Made by a program: the position numbers and the translations under genes. DNA of 38,053 nt from Actinomycetes bacterium (GTDB lineage: Bacteria > Actinomycetota > Acidimicrobiia > Acidimicrobiales > RAAP-2). The notes beneath the pieces are model-generated. The model was not told where the DNA came from. It was given only the letters and a program-made list of their open reading frames with translations, and did not search any database. The stretch is taken from NCBI GenBank assembly GCA_021791615.1, contig JAJYWG010000130.1:1-38053 (forward strand), written 5' to 3'. Below are positions 7,894-17,380 of this stretch, piece after piece; within the stretch, counting starts at the first letter, position 1, and every line of letters begins with the position of its first letter.

Positions 7894-8133
7894 TCACTGG
7901 CCGTCGCGATGCTGACGAGCCGCCCGGTTGATGTCGTGCATCGCCCGGTCGATGACGGCGCGGGTCCTCACCCGGTGGCCGAACGCCAGGCGGTCCAGCT
8001 CCTGACGCTGCAGCTCGGTCGGGAGGTGCCGGTGCGGGACCGAGCCTCCCTGGTTCAGCCGTCCGCTTCTCGCCAGGAGGTAGACCACGCCGACGCTGCA
8101 GGCGATCGAGGCGCACACGACAAGGGCGATCAC
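7894..8133 (-). CDS. Small membrane-anchored protein (79 aa)
   Basis: The N-terminus MIALVVCASIACSVGVVYLLA is a single transmembrane segment or uncleaved signal. It is followed by a soluble, Arg/His-rich tail (HRHLPTELQRQELDRLAFG ... AMHDINRAARQHRDGQ). Its GTG start (8133) overlaps the stop of the upstream gene (GTGA, 8130-8133), indicating coupling. Function unknown. Confidence 0.6.
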   Translation of the reverse strand: MIALVVCASIACSVGVVYLLARSGRLNQGGSVPHRHLPTELQRQELDRLAFGHRVRTRAVIDRAMHDINRAARQHRDGQ

Positions 8134-8492
8134 CGCCGCTCGCTTCTACCGCGGGCCAGCAGGTCCGCCGTCTCCTCCTGCTCGGCGGCCTGGCGCAACG
8201 CCTCGTCCACCACGGGATCGCCGAGCGTGTCGACGATCACGTAGGCCGACTCGGTGAGGATGTCACGAGCGAGGGAGCCGGCGAGCGGGTCGCCGTAGGT
8301 GTCGGCGATGAAGTCGGCGTGCCGGTTGATGCCGGCGACGATGCGAGGGTCGAGGGGAGGCAGCGGCCCCACCGGCGGACGCTCCCCGTGGCGGAGCACG
8401 TGGATGGCGGCAGACAGGCGCTTGCGGAACGGTCCCCGTGGCCACGTGGGCATGGTGGTCGAGGTGTCGGTTGTCGTCTTGGTCGTGAACAT
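8130..8492 (-). CDS. Unknown soluble protein in conjugation operon (120 aa)
   Basis: ATG 8492 follows a clear AAAGGAGAAACC ribosome site. After a Thr-rich leader the protein has a compact helical domain (INRHADFIADTYGDPLAGSLARDILTESAYVIVDTLGDPVVDEALRQ). The motif YGDP/LGDP occurs twice, suggesting a short internal repeat. No membrane segment or metal site is visible, and no family is recognised. Confidence 0.6.
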   Translation of the reverse strand: MFTTKTTTDTSTTMPTWPRGPFRKRLSAAIHVLRHGERPPVGPLPPLDPRIVAGINRHADFIADTYGDPLAGSLARDILTESAYVIVDTLGDPVVDEALRQAAEQEETADLLARGRSERR

Positions 8493-8558
8493 GGTTTCTC
8501 CTTTCGGTGAGCTGCCCAGGAGCCGACTGCGATGGCCGACCCCCGGGCACTCCGACGA

Positions 8559-8888
8559 TTAGCTCTGGAACGTTTGGCGCAGATCGCCGCGCACGGCTGC
8601 GACGGCGTCCTGGAGCATCGGTGCCACGAGGTTCGCGACCATCGGGTCACCGTCCACCGTCTCGCGGACGGTGTTGGCGAACCGGGCGACGGAGATGACG
8701 TCCTCTTCGGTCACGAAGAGGACGGTCTCCACCTTGTGGCGGTGCCACCGGGATTGGACGTCGAGCTGCGAGGCCTTGTCGGCCAACTGGATCTCTCGCT
8801 TCGCCCGGGCCTTGACAAGGGCCTTCACGTCCCTTGGGTTGAATTCGTTGGGGTCGCCGGCGGCGACCAGCGTGTTACAGGTATCCAT
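8559..8888 (-). CDS. Unknown soluble protein (109 aa)
   Basis: ATG 8888 (MDTCNTLVAAGDPNEF) is chosen because AAGGAGAGCCTCA precedes it; an upstream in-frame extension would lie inside the previous gene without its own site. The product is mostly helical and charged (VKALVKARAKREIQLADKASQLDVQSRW), ending VRETVDGDPMVANLVAPMLQDAVAAV. The TVDGDP/LVAP wording loosely recalls the YGDP/LGDP region of the next gene, hinting at related helical folds. It overlaps its upstream neighbour by 14 bp. Function unknown. Confidence 0.6.
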   Translation of the reverse strand: MDTCNTLVAAGDPNEFNPRDVKALVKARAKREIQLADKASQLDVQSRWHRHKVETVLFVTEEDVISVARFANTVRETVDGDPMVANLVAPMLQDAVAAVRGDLRQTFQS

Positions 8889-9186
8889 TGAGGCTCTCCT
8901 TCTTCTTGGTGTTGACGGTGACGTAGTCCTCCGGGCGCTCCTCCACCGGCACAAGGGCGGTGGTGCCGCCCCCCGGCGCGAGGCTCATGAGCAGCCGCGC
9001 GCTCGCCGAGGGCAACAGCAGCAGCGACGCCTGCGTCGAGAGGAGGGCTGGGGCAGTCAGCTGGTGCCGGAGGATCTCGGTCTCCCTGGCCAGCTCCCGG
9101 CGAGCCGCCTCGGGGCTGACGACGCAGCCGTCGGCTCCGGGCGGGAGCGGGGAATCGGGGTCGGAGTTCCGGCAGGTACACGGCAT
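8875..9186 (-). CDS. First gene of conjugation operon, unknown (103 aa)
   Basis: ATG 9186 follows GGAAGGAGCAAGCCC, a good ribosome site. The product begins MPCTCRNSDPDSPLPPGADGC, a Cys-rich segment with a CxC that might bind metal. A helical middle (SPEAARRELARETEILRHQL) and a hydrophobic stretch (ALLSTQASLLLLPSASARLLM) follow. It overlaps the next gene by 14 bp. It is the leftmost-reading gene nearest the divergent intergenic region, so the operon promoter probably lies in 9187-9289. No family is recognised. Confidence 0.6.
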   Translation of the reverse strand: MPCTCRNSDPDSPLPPGADGCVVSPEAARRELARETEILRHQLTAPALLSTQASLLLLPSASARLLMSLAPGGGTTALVPVEERPEDYVTVNTKKKESLNGYL

Positions 9187-9276
9187 GGGCTTGCTCCTTC
9201 CTGGTGGGATCACGGGCGGAGCCCACCGAAGGCGACCGTACGGCCGCCACAAGCCCCAGCCGGGCTCGGAACTTCG

Positions 9277-9282
9277 TATATT
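9277..9282 (+). promoter_or_regulatory. Possible -10 element for a leaderless start
   Basis: TATATT sits 7 bp before GTG 9290, so transcription would begin at or very near that GTG, as in leaderless actinobacterial mRNAs. The stretch is locally AT-rich in GC-rich DNA. No convincing -35 is seen. Confidence 0.35.
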
Positions 9283-9289
9283 TGTGAGG

Positions 9290-11059
9290 GTGGACCACGT
9301 CGAGATGAAGGCACTGCTGGGGCAGATCCGGCTCGCTCGCGCCGGGACGCTCACGCTGGCCCCGGTGCCCGATCCCATCGCCTCCTACCTCGGCCACGGC
9401 CTCGGCCACCTCTGCGACGTCCTCGGCGCCTGGTTCGAGAAGGACACCGAGGACCGGCGCGCCGCCGATGCCGCCATCCGCTACTACGGCCTCGGACGAA
9501 TGCCCGAGTCACAGAGCGCCATCGCCACCTCGTTCCCAAAGCGCGGGGAGCGCCGAGGGATCACGGCGCGGCGGATTCAGCAGCTGATCGACGAAGCCAT
9601 CAGTCAGGTCGACAATCGGCCCGTTCGCCTTCCCGTCAAGCGGGCCAATGCCGCAGAGGAAAGGCTTGAGGATCCCTTTCCAATGCCGGTCGAGCGGTCG
9701 ACCCGGATCTTTCTCTCACAGGCCCGGTACTGGGCCTGGGCCGACGTCACGAGCACGACAGGCAACGATGCCAAAGCCATCCTGCTGTACGAGTACGAGC
9801 ACAATCTCCGAGAGTGGTCTCCGACGTTCGACCATACACAGGTCAAGGCGCGTGCGCGTCGTCGGGCTTGGTCCATGCTCGACGTCGCCATCTACCGGAT
9901 GACCGAAGCCATCCCCTCCGATCCCGTCGTCGACCGAGTCGTCGGCCCGCGCCACATCGTGACCCTCGACCCGTCGCTCGTTCCCGAGTGGGACGCCTTG
10001 ATGACGTTCAACCAATGGCCCGAGCTGGGCGATCCCCACGCCGCAATCACTGCCGTACGGGCAGCGGTCTTCGCCCACCGACCGGAGGCGGGCGACCTTC
10101 TCGGTCTCCTCCGAGACGGCGTGCTCCGCTTGCGACATCCACCAGTGGACGTGACCGCCCGCGTGCTGGCTCTGTCCGTGATCGCCAGCAGGCAGCGTCG
10201 TGACCCAGTGGGCATCATCCTTGCTGACCAGCTGCTGGGACACCTCGGCGAAGTCGTCCAAGGTCGTGCGATCGGGCCCGAAGCACGAACCCGAGTGGCG
10301 CTCGTGCTCACCAGCACGCTCCGAGCTGCTCACGAAGCGGCCGAGCTGAGCTATGCGCTCGGAGACATGAAACGAGCGCGTCAACTCATCGGAGCCGCTC
10401 ACCACGCGCTTACCGAGTACGGCGATCCTGAGCAGGACGTTGAGCCCGATGGCTGGCTTCAGCAGCTTCTTCTCTTCGACGCCAGCTGGCTCCGCCGGAG
10501 GGCGAGACTTGGTCACGATCCCGAACGTTCCCTCCGGTGGGCCGATGCCGCAGCAGGTAGATCATCGGACCTCGTCTTCGAGCCGGGCGTGCTACCCATA
10601 CCGTGGGGCCTGGCCTCCGAGGAGCAGAGGATCGGCACCGTGGTGGATCGAGCCGAGCAGGAGCTTCTCGCCGGCAACGAAGGCGCCGCCAAACGGGCCG
10701 TGCGACGGGCCAAGAACCTCATCAGTCAGCAGGAGGCAAACTGGCTGGCCTTCCCTCAAGCGACGTCCCGACCCGAAGCACCGGTCCAAGTTCGTGTCGG
10801 TCTCCTCGGTGTAGCTCGAGCTGAGTGGAAGGCAGCGTTGCTCGAAGGTGACATGGACGCGATCGAGGCGAACCGCCTCCGCACGTGGCAGCGCATGGGC
10901 ACCTGGACCCCTCCTGCCCTAGTGGACAAGTTCCGTGAGCTCGATTTGTGGAGCAGGAGGATCGGAGCTCCATTGCTCGTTGGTCCAGAAGACCTCGATC
11001 AAGTGAGCGGGCTCCATGATCGAGGCGGCACCCGCGTCTCGCTAAGTCCGGCTGCGTGA
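9290..11059 (+). CDS. Putative regulator with sigma-region-4-like HTH and TPR-like C-terminus
   Basis: The 589-aa protein has RYYGLGRMPESQSAIATSFP followed by RRGITARRIQQLIDEAI around residues 60-105. This resembles the sigma-70 region 4 pattern (R-Y-GL...S..IA..F...G.T..RI.Q...EA). The remaining about 480 residues are helical with ALGDMKRARQLIGAAHHAL and AEQELLAGNEGAAKRAVRRAKNLI, reminiscent of degenerate TPR repeats. Starts at GTG 9284 and ATG 9305 are also possible; GTG 9290 is preferred because a TATATT lies just upstream and no ribosome site is present. It reads away from the conjugation operon and towards the defence operon, so a regulatory role is plausible. The family is not recognised and the HTH call is by eye. 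Confidence 0.6.
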   Translation: MDHVEMKALLGQIRLARAGTLTLAPVPDPIASYLGHGLGHLCDVLGAWFEKDTEDRRAADAAIRYYGLGRMPESQSAIATSFPKRGERRGITARRIQQLIDEAISQVDNRPVRLPVKRANAAEERLEDPFPMPVERSTRIFLSQARYWAWADVTSTTGNDAKAILLYEYEHNLREWSPTFDHTQVKARARRRAWSMLDVAIYRMTEAIPSDPVVDRVVGPRHIVTLDPSLVPEWDALMTFNQWPELGDPHAAITAVRAAVFAHRPEAGDLLGLLRDGVLRLRHPPVDVTARVLALSVIASRQRRDPVGIILADQLLGHLGEVVQGRAIGPEARTRVALVLTSTLRAAHEAAELSYALGDMKRARQLIGAAHHALTEYGDPEQDVEPDGWLQQLLLFDASWLRRRARLGHDPERSLRWADAAAGRSSDLVFEPGVLPIPWGLASEEQRIGTVVDRAEQELLAGNEGAAKRAVRRAKNLISQQEANWLAFPQATSRPEAPVQVRVGLLGVARAEWKAALLEGDMDAIEANRLRTWQRMGTWTPPALVDKFRELDLWSRRIGAPLLVGPEDLDQVSGLHDRGGTRVSLSPAA

Positions 11060-11207
11060 TACGCGTGCTTCACTCCGTCTTGCAGAACGTCAAGGTGCGG
11101 GGTCTTCCACTACAACATGCTCCGATCCGCCCTGAGGGAACTGTCATACCCAGCCTCTACGCTGCTCCTTTCTCGCGGAGCGGAGCGCTGAGAGGAGGTA
11201 CGCGTTG

Positions 11208-14200
11208 ATGAAGATTTCGGACCTGACGACCGGCTCCTGGGCCCACGGCCTAGCTGGTGAAGGTGCCGTCGAAATCCTCCTCGTCGAGCCGCACGGCGAC
11301 ACCGCAGCCACCGTAACCTGGCGCGACGCCAACGGACGGACCGACTCGCGCCTTGTGTACGAGGATGATTTGGCTCGCCTAAAGGTCGAAGCAGCTGGCC
11401 GCAATTGGACTTTCGACGCTGACGCCGACGAGTTTCTTCTCGCCAGCGAGGCCCGGCGGCTCTCGATGGCGCATCTCTTCGACCCGCTCTTGGCGGTCAA
11501 CGCCAGCGCCATCGACCCGCTGCCGCACCAGATCCGAGCTGTCTACGGCGAGATGCTGAACCGCCTGCCCCTGCGCTACCTCTTGGCCGACGACCCAGGG
11601 GCGGGCAAGACGATCATGGCGGGGCTGCTCATCAAGGAGCTGATGCTCCGTGGCGACCTACGCCGCTGCCTCATCGTGGCCCCAGGCAACCTGGTGGAGC
11701 AGTGGCAGGATGAGCTGGGCGAGCGGTTCGGCCTCGAATTCTTCATCCTCACCAATCAAGACATCGAAGCGTCGAGGATTGGCAACCCCTTCGAGGAGAG
11801 GAATCTTCGCATCGCTCGCCTCGATCATCTGGCCCGCAACGAGGACCTTGTGTCGCTGGCCGGTGCCGTCGAGTGGGACCTGGTCGTTGTCGACGAGGCC
11901 CACAAGATGAGCGCTTCGTACTATGGCAACGAATTGAAGCGTACCAAGCGCTATATCCTCGGCGAGGCGCTTGGCCGGGCCACCCGGAATATCCTCCTCA
12001 TGACCGCCACTCCCCACTCGGGGCACGAGGACCAGTTCCAGCCGTTCATGGCGCTCATCGACCCGGACCGCTTTGCGGGCCGGCCGCAGGACAATCACGG
12101 CACTGACGTGTCTGATCTCATGCGCAGGATGTTGAAGGAGGACCTCCTCCGCTTCGATGGGACGCCTTTGTTCACTGAACGCCGGGCCTACACCGTCAAC
12201 TACGACCTCTCGGAGCCAGAGGCCCGTCTGTATGAGAAGGTGACGAACTACGTCACCGACGAGATGAATCGGGCTGACCGCCTCGGTGAGGGGCAGGGCA
12301 GGCGGCGCAACACCGTCGGTTTTGCTCTGACGGTATTGCAACGGCGCCTCGCATCTTCCCCCGCTGCCATCCTCCGCTCCCTTGAACGTCGCCAGGAGCG
12401 GCTCATGGCTCGGCTGGAGGATGCGCTGGCGGGCAATCAGAGCGCTCTTTCTCGCGGGCCTGAAATGACCGACGACGAGATCGAGGACTTCGACGACCTG
12501 CCAGACGAAGAGCGGGAAGAACGCGAAGACGAACTAGTCGACGAGGCAACCGCTGCCGCCACGATCGCCGAACTCGAAGCCGAGATTCAGACGCTGATCG
12601 GACTCGTACGGCTCGCTGTAGAGGTCCGCCGGTCGGACACCGACAAGAAGTGGGAGGAGCTTCGGGGCCTTCTCTCAGACGACCCTGAGATGTGGGAGGA
12701 GTCCGGGAAGCGCCGTAAGGTCATCATCTTCACTGAGTACAAAGACACCCTCAACTACCTGACCGAGCGCCTTCGCAACCACCTGGGGAGGGACCAGGCC
12801 GTCGTCGCCATCGACGGCAGCACCAAGCGCAAGGACCGCAAGGACCGCCAGGAATCCTTCACCGTCGACCCGGACGTGACGTTCCTCGTCGCCACTGACG
12901 CAGCTGGGGAGGGCATCAACCTCCAACGGGCGAACCTGCTCGTCAACTACGACCTGCCGTGGAACCCGAACCGCATCGAGCAACGCTTCGGCCGTATCCA
13001 TCGCATCGGGCAGACTGAGGTCTGCCACATGTGGAATCTGGTGGCGACCGAGACCCGGGAGGGGGACGTGTACAACCGCCTCCTCCTAAAGCTTGATCAG
13101 GAACGGCTGTCGCTCGGCGGTCGAGTGTTCGATGTCCTCGGACAGGTATTCGCCGGTGACGAGTTGAAGCGGCTTCTCATCGAGGCGGTCCGCTACGGAA
13201 ACCAGCCGGAGGTGAAGGCTCGCCTCGAACGGGTGATCGACGAGCACGTGAGCGACGGCCTCCGGGAAGTGCTGGCGGAGCAGGCCCTGCACTCGCAGAT
13301 GATGAGCCTGGCCGACGTCGAGGAGATCCGTCTCGACATGGAGCGCGCCGCCGCCCGGCGACTCCAGCCTCACTTCATCCGGCTCTTCTTCGAGCAGGCC
13401 TTCGAGAAGATCGGCGGCCGAATGACCCGACGGGAAGAGGGACGCTACGAGATCACCCATGTTCCCGCCGCGGCTCGCGACAGGGAGGGACGCGGCGGCT
13501 CTGGAGTGTCGGTGCAGCGCAGGTACGAACGGGTCACCTTCGAGCGGGAAAGGATGCTCGTGCCTGGCCGCCCCCCCGCGTCGCTCATCGCCCCCGGGCA
13601 TCCGCTATTCGACGCAGTGCTTGGCCTCACCCTTGAGCGTGACGGCGGCCTTCTTGAGCAGGGGACCGTCCTGATTGACGACGGCGACCAGGGTGACCAA
13701 CCACGCCTGCTCACCTACCTCGAACACTCCATCACCGACGGCAGAACGACGGCAGCCGGGCGTGCGATGACCGTGTCGCGCCGCTTCCAGTTCGTATTTA
13801 TGAACGCAGAGGGACAGACCACTGGCACCGAGGGTGCTCCCTATCTGGACTACCGAGCGGCCACCTCGGATGAGCTGGCAACCGTCGAGGGTCTCCGGGC
13901 CGAGAGCTGGGTCCGAAACGACGTGGAGAAGCGGGCAGTCGACTACGCGATCGGCCAACTTGCCCCAGAACACCTCGCCCAGGTGAAGGCGCACATCGCT
14001 GCCCGGATAGACAAGACCGAGCAGAAGGTCCGCGAGCGCCTTCTACGTGTTATCGCCGAGTGGGACAGCCGGGCGAACCGGTTCGCCGAGCAGGAGGCGT
14101 CAGGCCGTCAACCGAAGATGAACGCCCAGGCGGCTCGGGACCGGGCGGCGGAATTTGACAGCCGCCTCCAGAGGCGCCTTGCCGAGCTAGAGCGGGAACG

Positions 14201-14696
14201 CCAGCTTGCTCCGCAGCGTCCGCTCGTCGTCGGGGCCGCACTGGTGGTTCCGGTCGGGTTGCTTCATCGGCTCACGGGCAACCCCGATCCCCTGGCAGCG
14301 CGGTTCGCTCAGGAGACCGTGCGAGTCGAGCGCATCGCCGTCGATGCCGTGAAAGCGGCCGAATGTGCGCTTGGACGGCAGCCGCACGAGATGCCGCACA
14401 ACAACCCCGGCTACGACGTGGAATCCAAAGCCGGCTGGGGGGAGCTGCTCTTCCTTGAGGTGAAGGGGCGGGTTGCGGGAGCACGCACCGTCACGATCAC
14501 TCGCAACGAGATCCTGACCGGGCTCAACAAGGGCGACCACTTCATCCTCGCTCTGGTTCGGGTAGCCGAGGATGATTCCACGGAGGTCCGGTACATCTAC
14601 GACCCCTTTGTTGGGCGTGATGATGCGCTCGCCGGGGTAGCCAGCGTCAACTACGAGTTCGAGCATTTCTGGGAGAGGGCTGAGGCACCTCGATGA
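11208..14696 (+). CDS. SNF2-type helicase with C-terminal DUF3883 (defence-associated)
   Basis: This 1162-aa protein has SF2/SNF2 motifs: LADDPGAGKTIMAGLL (Walker A, residues 129-135), VVVDEAHKMS (DEAH 229-232), LLMTATPHSG, VIIFTEYKDTLNYL, ATDAAGEGINLQ and RFGRIHRIGQ. The C-terminus (GYDVESKAGWGELLFLEVKGR near residue 1070) is a DUF3883 domain, found on many defence helicases and restriction-like proteins. It probably translocates on DNA in the complex with the next two genes. ATG 11208 lies 9 nt after AGGAGG; TTG 11205 is an alternative. It overlaps the DNA methylase gene by 4 bp (ATGA). It resembles the helicase of DISARM class 1 (DrmD), but DrmA, DrmB and DrmC are absent. Confidence 0.85.
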   Translation: MKISDLTTGSWAHGLAGEGAVEILLVEPHGDTAATVTWRDANGRTDSRLVYEDDLARLKVEAAGRNWTFDADADEFLLASEARRLSMAHLFDPLLAVNASAIDPLPHQIRAVYGEMLNRLPLRYLLADDPGAGKTIMAGLLIKELMLRGDLRRCLIVAPGNLVEQWQDELGERFGLEFFILTNQDIEASRIGNPFEERNLRIARLDHLARNEDLVSLAGAVEWDLVVVDEAHKMSASYYGNELKRTKRYILGEALGRATRNILLMTATPHSGHEDQFQPFMALIDPDRFAGRPQDNHGTDVSDLMRRMLKEDLLRFDGTPLFTERRAYTVNYDLSEPEARLYEKVTNYVTDEMNRADRLGEGQGRRRNTVGFALTVLQRRLASSPAAILRSLERRQERLMARLEDALAGNQSALSRGPEMTDDEIEDFDDLPDEEREEREDELVDEATAAATIAELEAEIQTLIGLVRLAVEVRRSDTDKKWEELRGLLSDDPEMWEESGKRRKVIIFTEYKDTLNYLTERLRNHLGRDQAVVAIDGSTKRKDRKDRQESFTVDPDVTFLVATDAAGEGINLQRANLLVNYDLPWNPNRIEQRFGRIHRIGQTEVCHMWNLVATETREGDVYNRLLLKLDQERLSLGGRVFDVLGQVFAGDELKRLLIEAVRYGNQPEVKARLERVIDEHVSDGLREVLAEQALHSQMMSLADVEEIRLDMERAAARRLQPHFIRLFFEQAFEKIGGRMTRREEGRYEITHVPAAARDREGRGGSGVSVQRRYERVTFERERMLVPGRPPASLIAPGHPLFDAVLGLTLERDGGLLEQGTVLIDDGDQGDQPRLLTYLEHSITDGRTTAAGRAMTVSRRFQFVFMNAEGQTTGTEGAPYLDYRAATSDELATVEGLRAESWVRNDVEKRAVDYAIGQLAPEHLAQVKAHIAARIDKTEQKVRERLLRVIAEWDSRANRFAEQEASGRQPKMNAQAARDRAAEFDSRLQRRLAELERERQLAPQRPLVVGAALVVPVGLLHRLTGNPDPLAARFAQETVRVERIAVDAVKAAECALGRQPHEMPHNNPGYDVESKAGWGELLFLEVKGRVAGARTVTITRNEILTGLNKGDHFILALVRVAEDDSTEVRYIYDPFVGRDDALAGVASVNYEFEHFWERAEAPR

Positions 14697-17368
14697 CCGA
14701 CACGCCCTATCGCAAGAAGCTGGTCGAGACGGCCTTGCCACTCGAAGCCATCAACGCCGCATGCAAGGCCGACAAGGACCGCAAGACCGGCACGATCCGG
14801 AACCTTCACAAGTGGTTCGCCCCCATGCCGGTTCCTGCGCTGCGTGCGCTCATCTTCGCCTCCCTCGTGGATGACCCTGAAGACGAGAAGGAGCGAGCAC
14901 GGCTGATGGAGTTGATCGAGGCTCTTGTGGCTTCGGTCGTCTTCAACCCTGATGAGGAGATCCTCGCTGCCGCGAAAAGGGAGATCAGTAACAGTGTCGG
15001 CGAACTTCCGACGGTCCTCGACCCCTTCTGCGGGGGAGGTTCAACGCTTGTCGAGGCGCAGCGTCTTGGTCTGGCAAGCCGCGGCAGCGACCTAAACCCG
15101 ATCCCGGTTCTCATCTCCAAGACTCTGACGGAACTGCCTGCGAAATGCGTTGGCCACAGAGTCCTTCACGGCAATGCCATGTTCAGCGAGGGATCCTCGA
15201 AGGCCTTGGGGGGGTTCTTTGTAGATGTCGAATACTACGCACGACAAATCCGAGATGAGGCATTTCAACGGGTCGGTCATATGTACCCGCTCGCACCGAA
15301 CGGAGACCCTGTAGTTGCTTGGTGGTGGGCAAGAACGGTCGAGAGCCCCGATCCGCGATTTGCCGGCGCACAGGTGCCACTAGTGAACGACTGGTGCTTA
15401 TCGAAGAAGAGGGGAGAAGAAGCCTACGTAGTTCCAATTGTCAATCGCAACTCCAAGACAATCACTTTCAGCATTGCTCGGAGTGCCTCGACATCTCAAT
15501 TGAGTCGAGATATTTGCCTCTTCTCCGGTGCACCCATCCCTCTCGACTATGTGCGCCAACAAGCACAGCAAGTTGGACTCGGAACTCAGATGCTTGCAAT
15601 CATTTCGAGCGGACAACATGGAAGGGCACACTTCGCCCCGACCGAGATTCACTCAAGGGCGGCAATACAGCAGGTTGGGGCAAATATCGATCCAGTTCCA
15701 ATCCCTGAGAAAGCCCTCAGTTTCTCAGCATATCAGTATGGATTCAAGAATTGGTCGGAGCTCTTTACCCACCGCCAGCAATCAATGCTTGAAGCGTTCG
15801 CGAAGGCCACGGCACACATATCGAGTGACGTAGTGGCCGAGGGAGGATCGACCGAGTATGCAAGAGCGATCGAGACGTTCTTGGGCCTCTGTGTTGGGAA
15901 GCTCGCCCAAGCCTCCTCCATGTTGGTGAAATGGCGTACCCGCAATGGCACGAGCAAAGCTGAGATCGCCGTAAGCAGACACGACATCTCGCCTCTCCTG
16001 GATTTTGCGGAGACCAATCCGTTCGGCGGATCCGTTGGAGATTGGATGGGCATCGTAACCAACGCCTTGCGCGCCTTGAATCTGGTCGACCCGACGGGAC
16101 CTGGCTCAGTGGTCGTGATGTCCGATGCAAGGACGGCGTCAGAAGGTCTTGACGGTCAGTGTCTCGTCGTCACTGACCCCCCATACTTCTCCGCCATTGG
16201 GTACGCCAATGTGTCGGATTATTTTTATCCGTGGCTGCGTCTTTCGTTGAAAGACTTGTACCCTGACCTGTTTTCGACTATCGGTGCGCCGAAAGTTGGT
16301 GAGCTGATCGCCGAACCAGCGCGCCACGCCACCCGGCACGATGCCAAACAGTACTTCATCGACGGGTTTACTGACGTAATCGGGTCACTTAGGGCAGCGA
16401 GTCGTCCCGATCTTCCATTGCTAATTGTCTACGCATATAAGGAACAGGAGTCAGAGGAGGGCGGGCAGGTATCGACCGGCTGGGAAGCCATGCTCGAAGC
16501 GGTCATACGTTCAGGACTAGCCGTAATCGGAACCTGGCCCATACGTGGAACCAGCTCCAGTGGTATCCGCGATGTCAAGGCTAACGCGTTGGCCACTTAT
16601 GTTGTGCTTGTATGTCGACCGCGGCCGGCCGTTTCCGGTCGCATATCCCGCCGTGACCTCGTCGCAACCCTTCGAACAGAACTGGGCCCAGCCATTCAAG
16701 TGTTGCAGTCAGCAGCGGTAGCGCCTGTTGACCTTGCGCAGGCAGTCATTGGCCCGGGCATGGCTGTGTTCACCCGTTACCAATCAGTGCTTGAACCTGA
16801 CGGCGCGCCCATGACGGTCCGCTCTGCACTTCTCCTCATCAACTCGGTGCTTGCAGAGGTGCTTGATCAGCAAGAGGGTGAATTTGACTCCGATACGCGG
16901 TGGGCTACCACCTGGTTTGAGCAATTCCAGTTTGGGGAGGCCCCCTCGGGCGAGGCTGACTCATTGGCCAGAGCCAAGGTGACCAGCATCGACGGGCTGG
17001 AGCGGGCTGGCGTCATCGTGACCAGAGGCGGCACTTGTCGTCTTGTTCGGCGGGACGAGCTGGCTCAGGACTATGACCCCGCCCAGGATCGACGCCCCAC
17101 TGTTTGGGAGGCCGTGCAGCACCTCGTGAAGCAACTGTTGGACGGTGGCGAGGAGCAGGCCGCAAGTCTCCTCGCCCGACTCCCCAATAGCGAAGCAGCC
17201 CGGGACCTCGCCTACCGCCTTTACTCCATCTGCGAGCGCAAGGGCTGGGCTGAGGAGGGCGGCGCCTACAACGTGCTGGTCGCTTCCTGGCCGGAGATCG
17301 CCCGCCTCGCCCAACAGCAGCAGACCCAGCAACAGCTTGGCAGCGGGCAACTGCCCGGACTCGGATAG
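14693..17368 (+). CDS. DUF1156 domain DNA methylase (probable adenine-N6)
   Basis: The 891-aa protein opens with the DUF1156 signature (KLVETALPLEAINAACKADKD ... GTIRNLHKWFAPMP). Motif I VLDPFCGGGSTLVEAQ lies near residue 110 and motif IV VVTDPPYFSAIGY near residue 495, which points to adenine-N6 methylation. The roughly 380-residue insert between them probably holds target recognition. The C-terminal 200 residues are helical with a long Gln-rich tail. The ATG overlaps the helicase stop, and the DUF499 ATPase begins 12 bp downstream, so the three form one operon. In such systems the methylase is thought to mark self DNA. The central third is clearly AT-richer than both ends, suggesting replacement of the recognition region. 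Confidence 0.87.
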   Translation: MTDTPYRKKLVETALPLEAINAACKADKDRKTGTIRNLHKWFAPMPVPALRALIFASLVDDPEDEKERARLMELIEALVASVVFNPDEEILAAAKREISNSVGELPTVLDPFCGGGSTLVEAQRLGLASRGSDLNPIPVLISKTLTELPAKCVGHRVLHGNAMFSEGSSKALGGFFVDVEYYARQIRDEAFQRVGHMYPLAPNGDPVVAWWWARTVESPDPRFAGAQVPLVNDWCLSKKRGEEAYVVPIVNRNSKTITFSIARSASTSQLSRDICLFSGAPIPLDYVRQQAQQVGLGTQMLAIISSGQHGRAHFAPTEIHSRAAIQQVGANIDPVPIPEKALSFSAYQYGFKNWSELFTHRQQSMLEAFAKATAHISSDVVAEGGSTEYARAIETFLGLCVGKLAQASSMLVKWRTRNGTSKAEIAVSRHDISPLLDFAETNPFGGSVGDWMGIVTNALRALNLVDPTGPGSVVVMSDARTASEGLDGQCLVVTDPPYFSAIGYANVSDYFYPWLRLSLKDLYPDLFSTIGAPKVGELIAEPARHATRHDAKQYFIDGFTDVIGSLRAASRPDLPLLIVYAYKEQESEEGGQVSTGWEAMLEAVIRSGLAVIGTWPIRGTSSSGIRDVKANALATYVVLVCRPRPAVSGRISRRDLVATLRTELGPAIQVLQSAAVAPVDLAQAVIGPGMAVFTRYQSVLEPDGAPMTVRSALLLINSVLAEVLDQQEGEFDSDTRWATTWFEQFQFGEAPSGEADSLARAKVTSIDGLERAGVIVTRGGTCRLVRRDELAQDYDPAQDRRPTVWEAVQHLVKQLLDGGEEQAASLLARLPNSEAARDLAYRLYSICERKGWAEEGGAYNVLVASWPEIARLAQQQQTQQQLGSGQLPGLG

Positions 17369-17380
17369 GAGCACCAGCAG

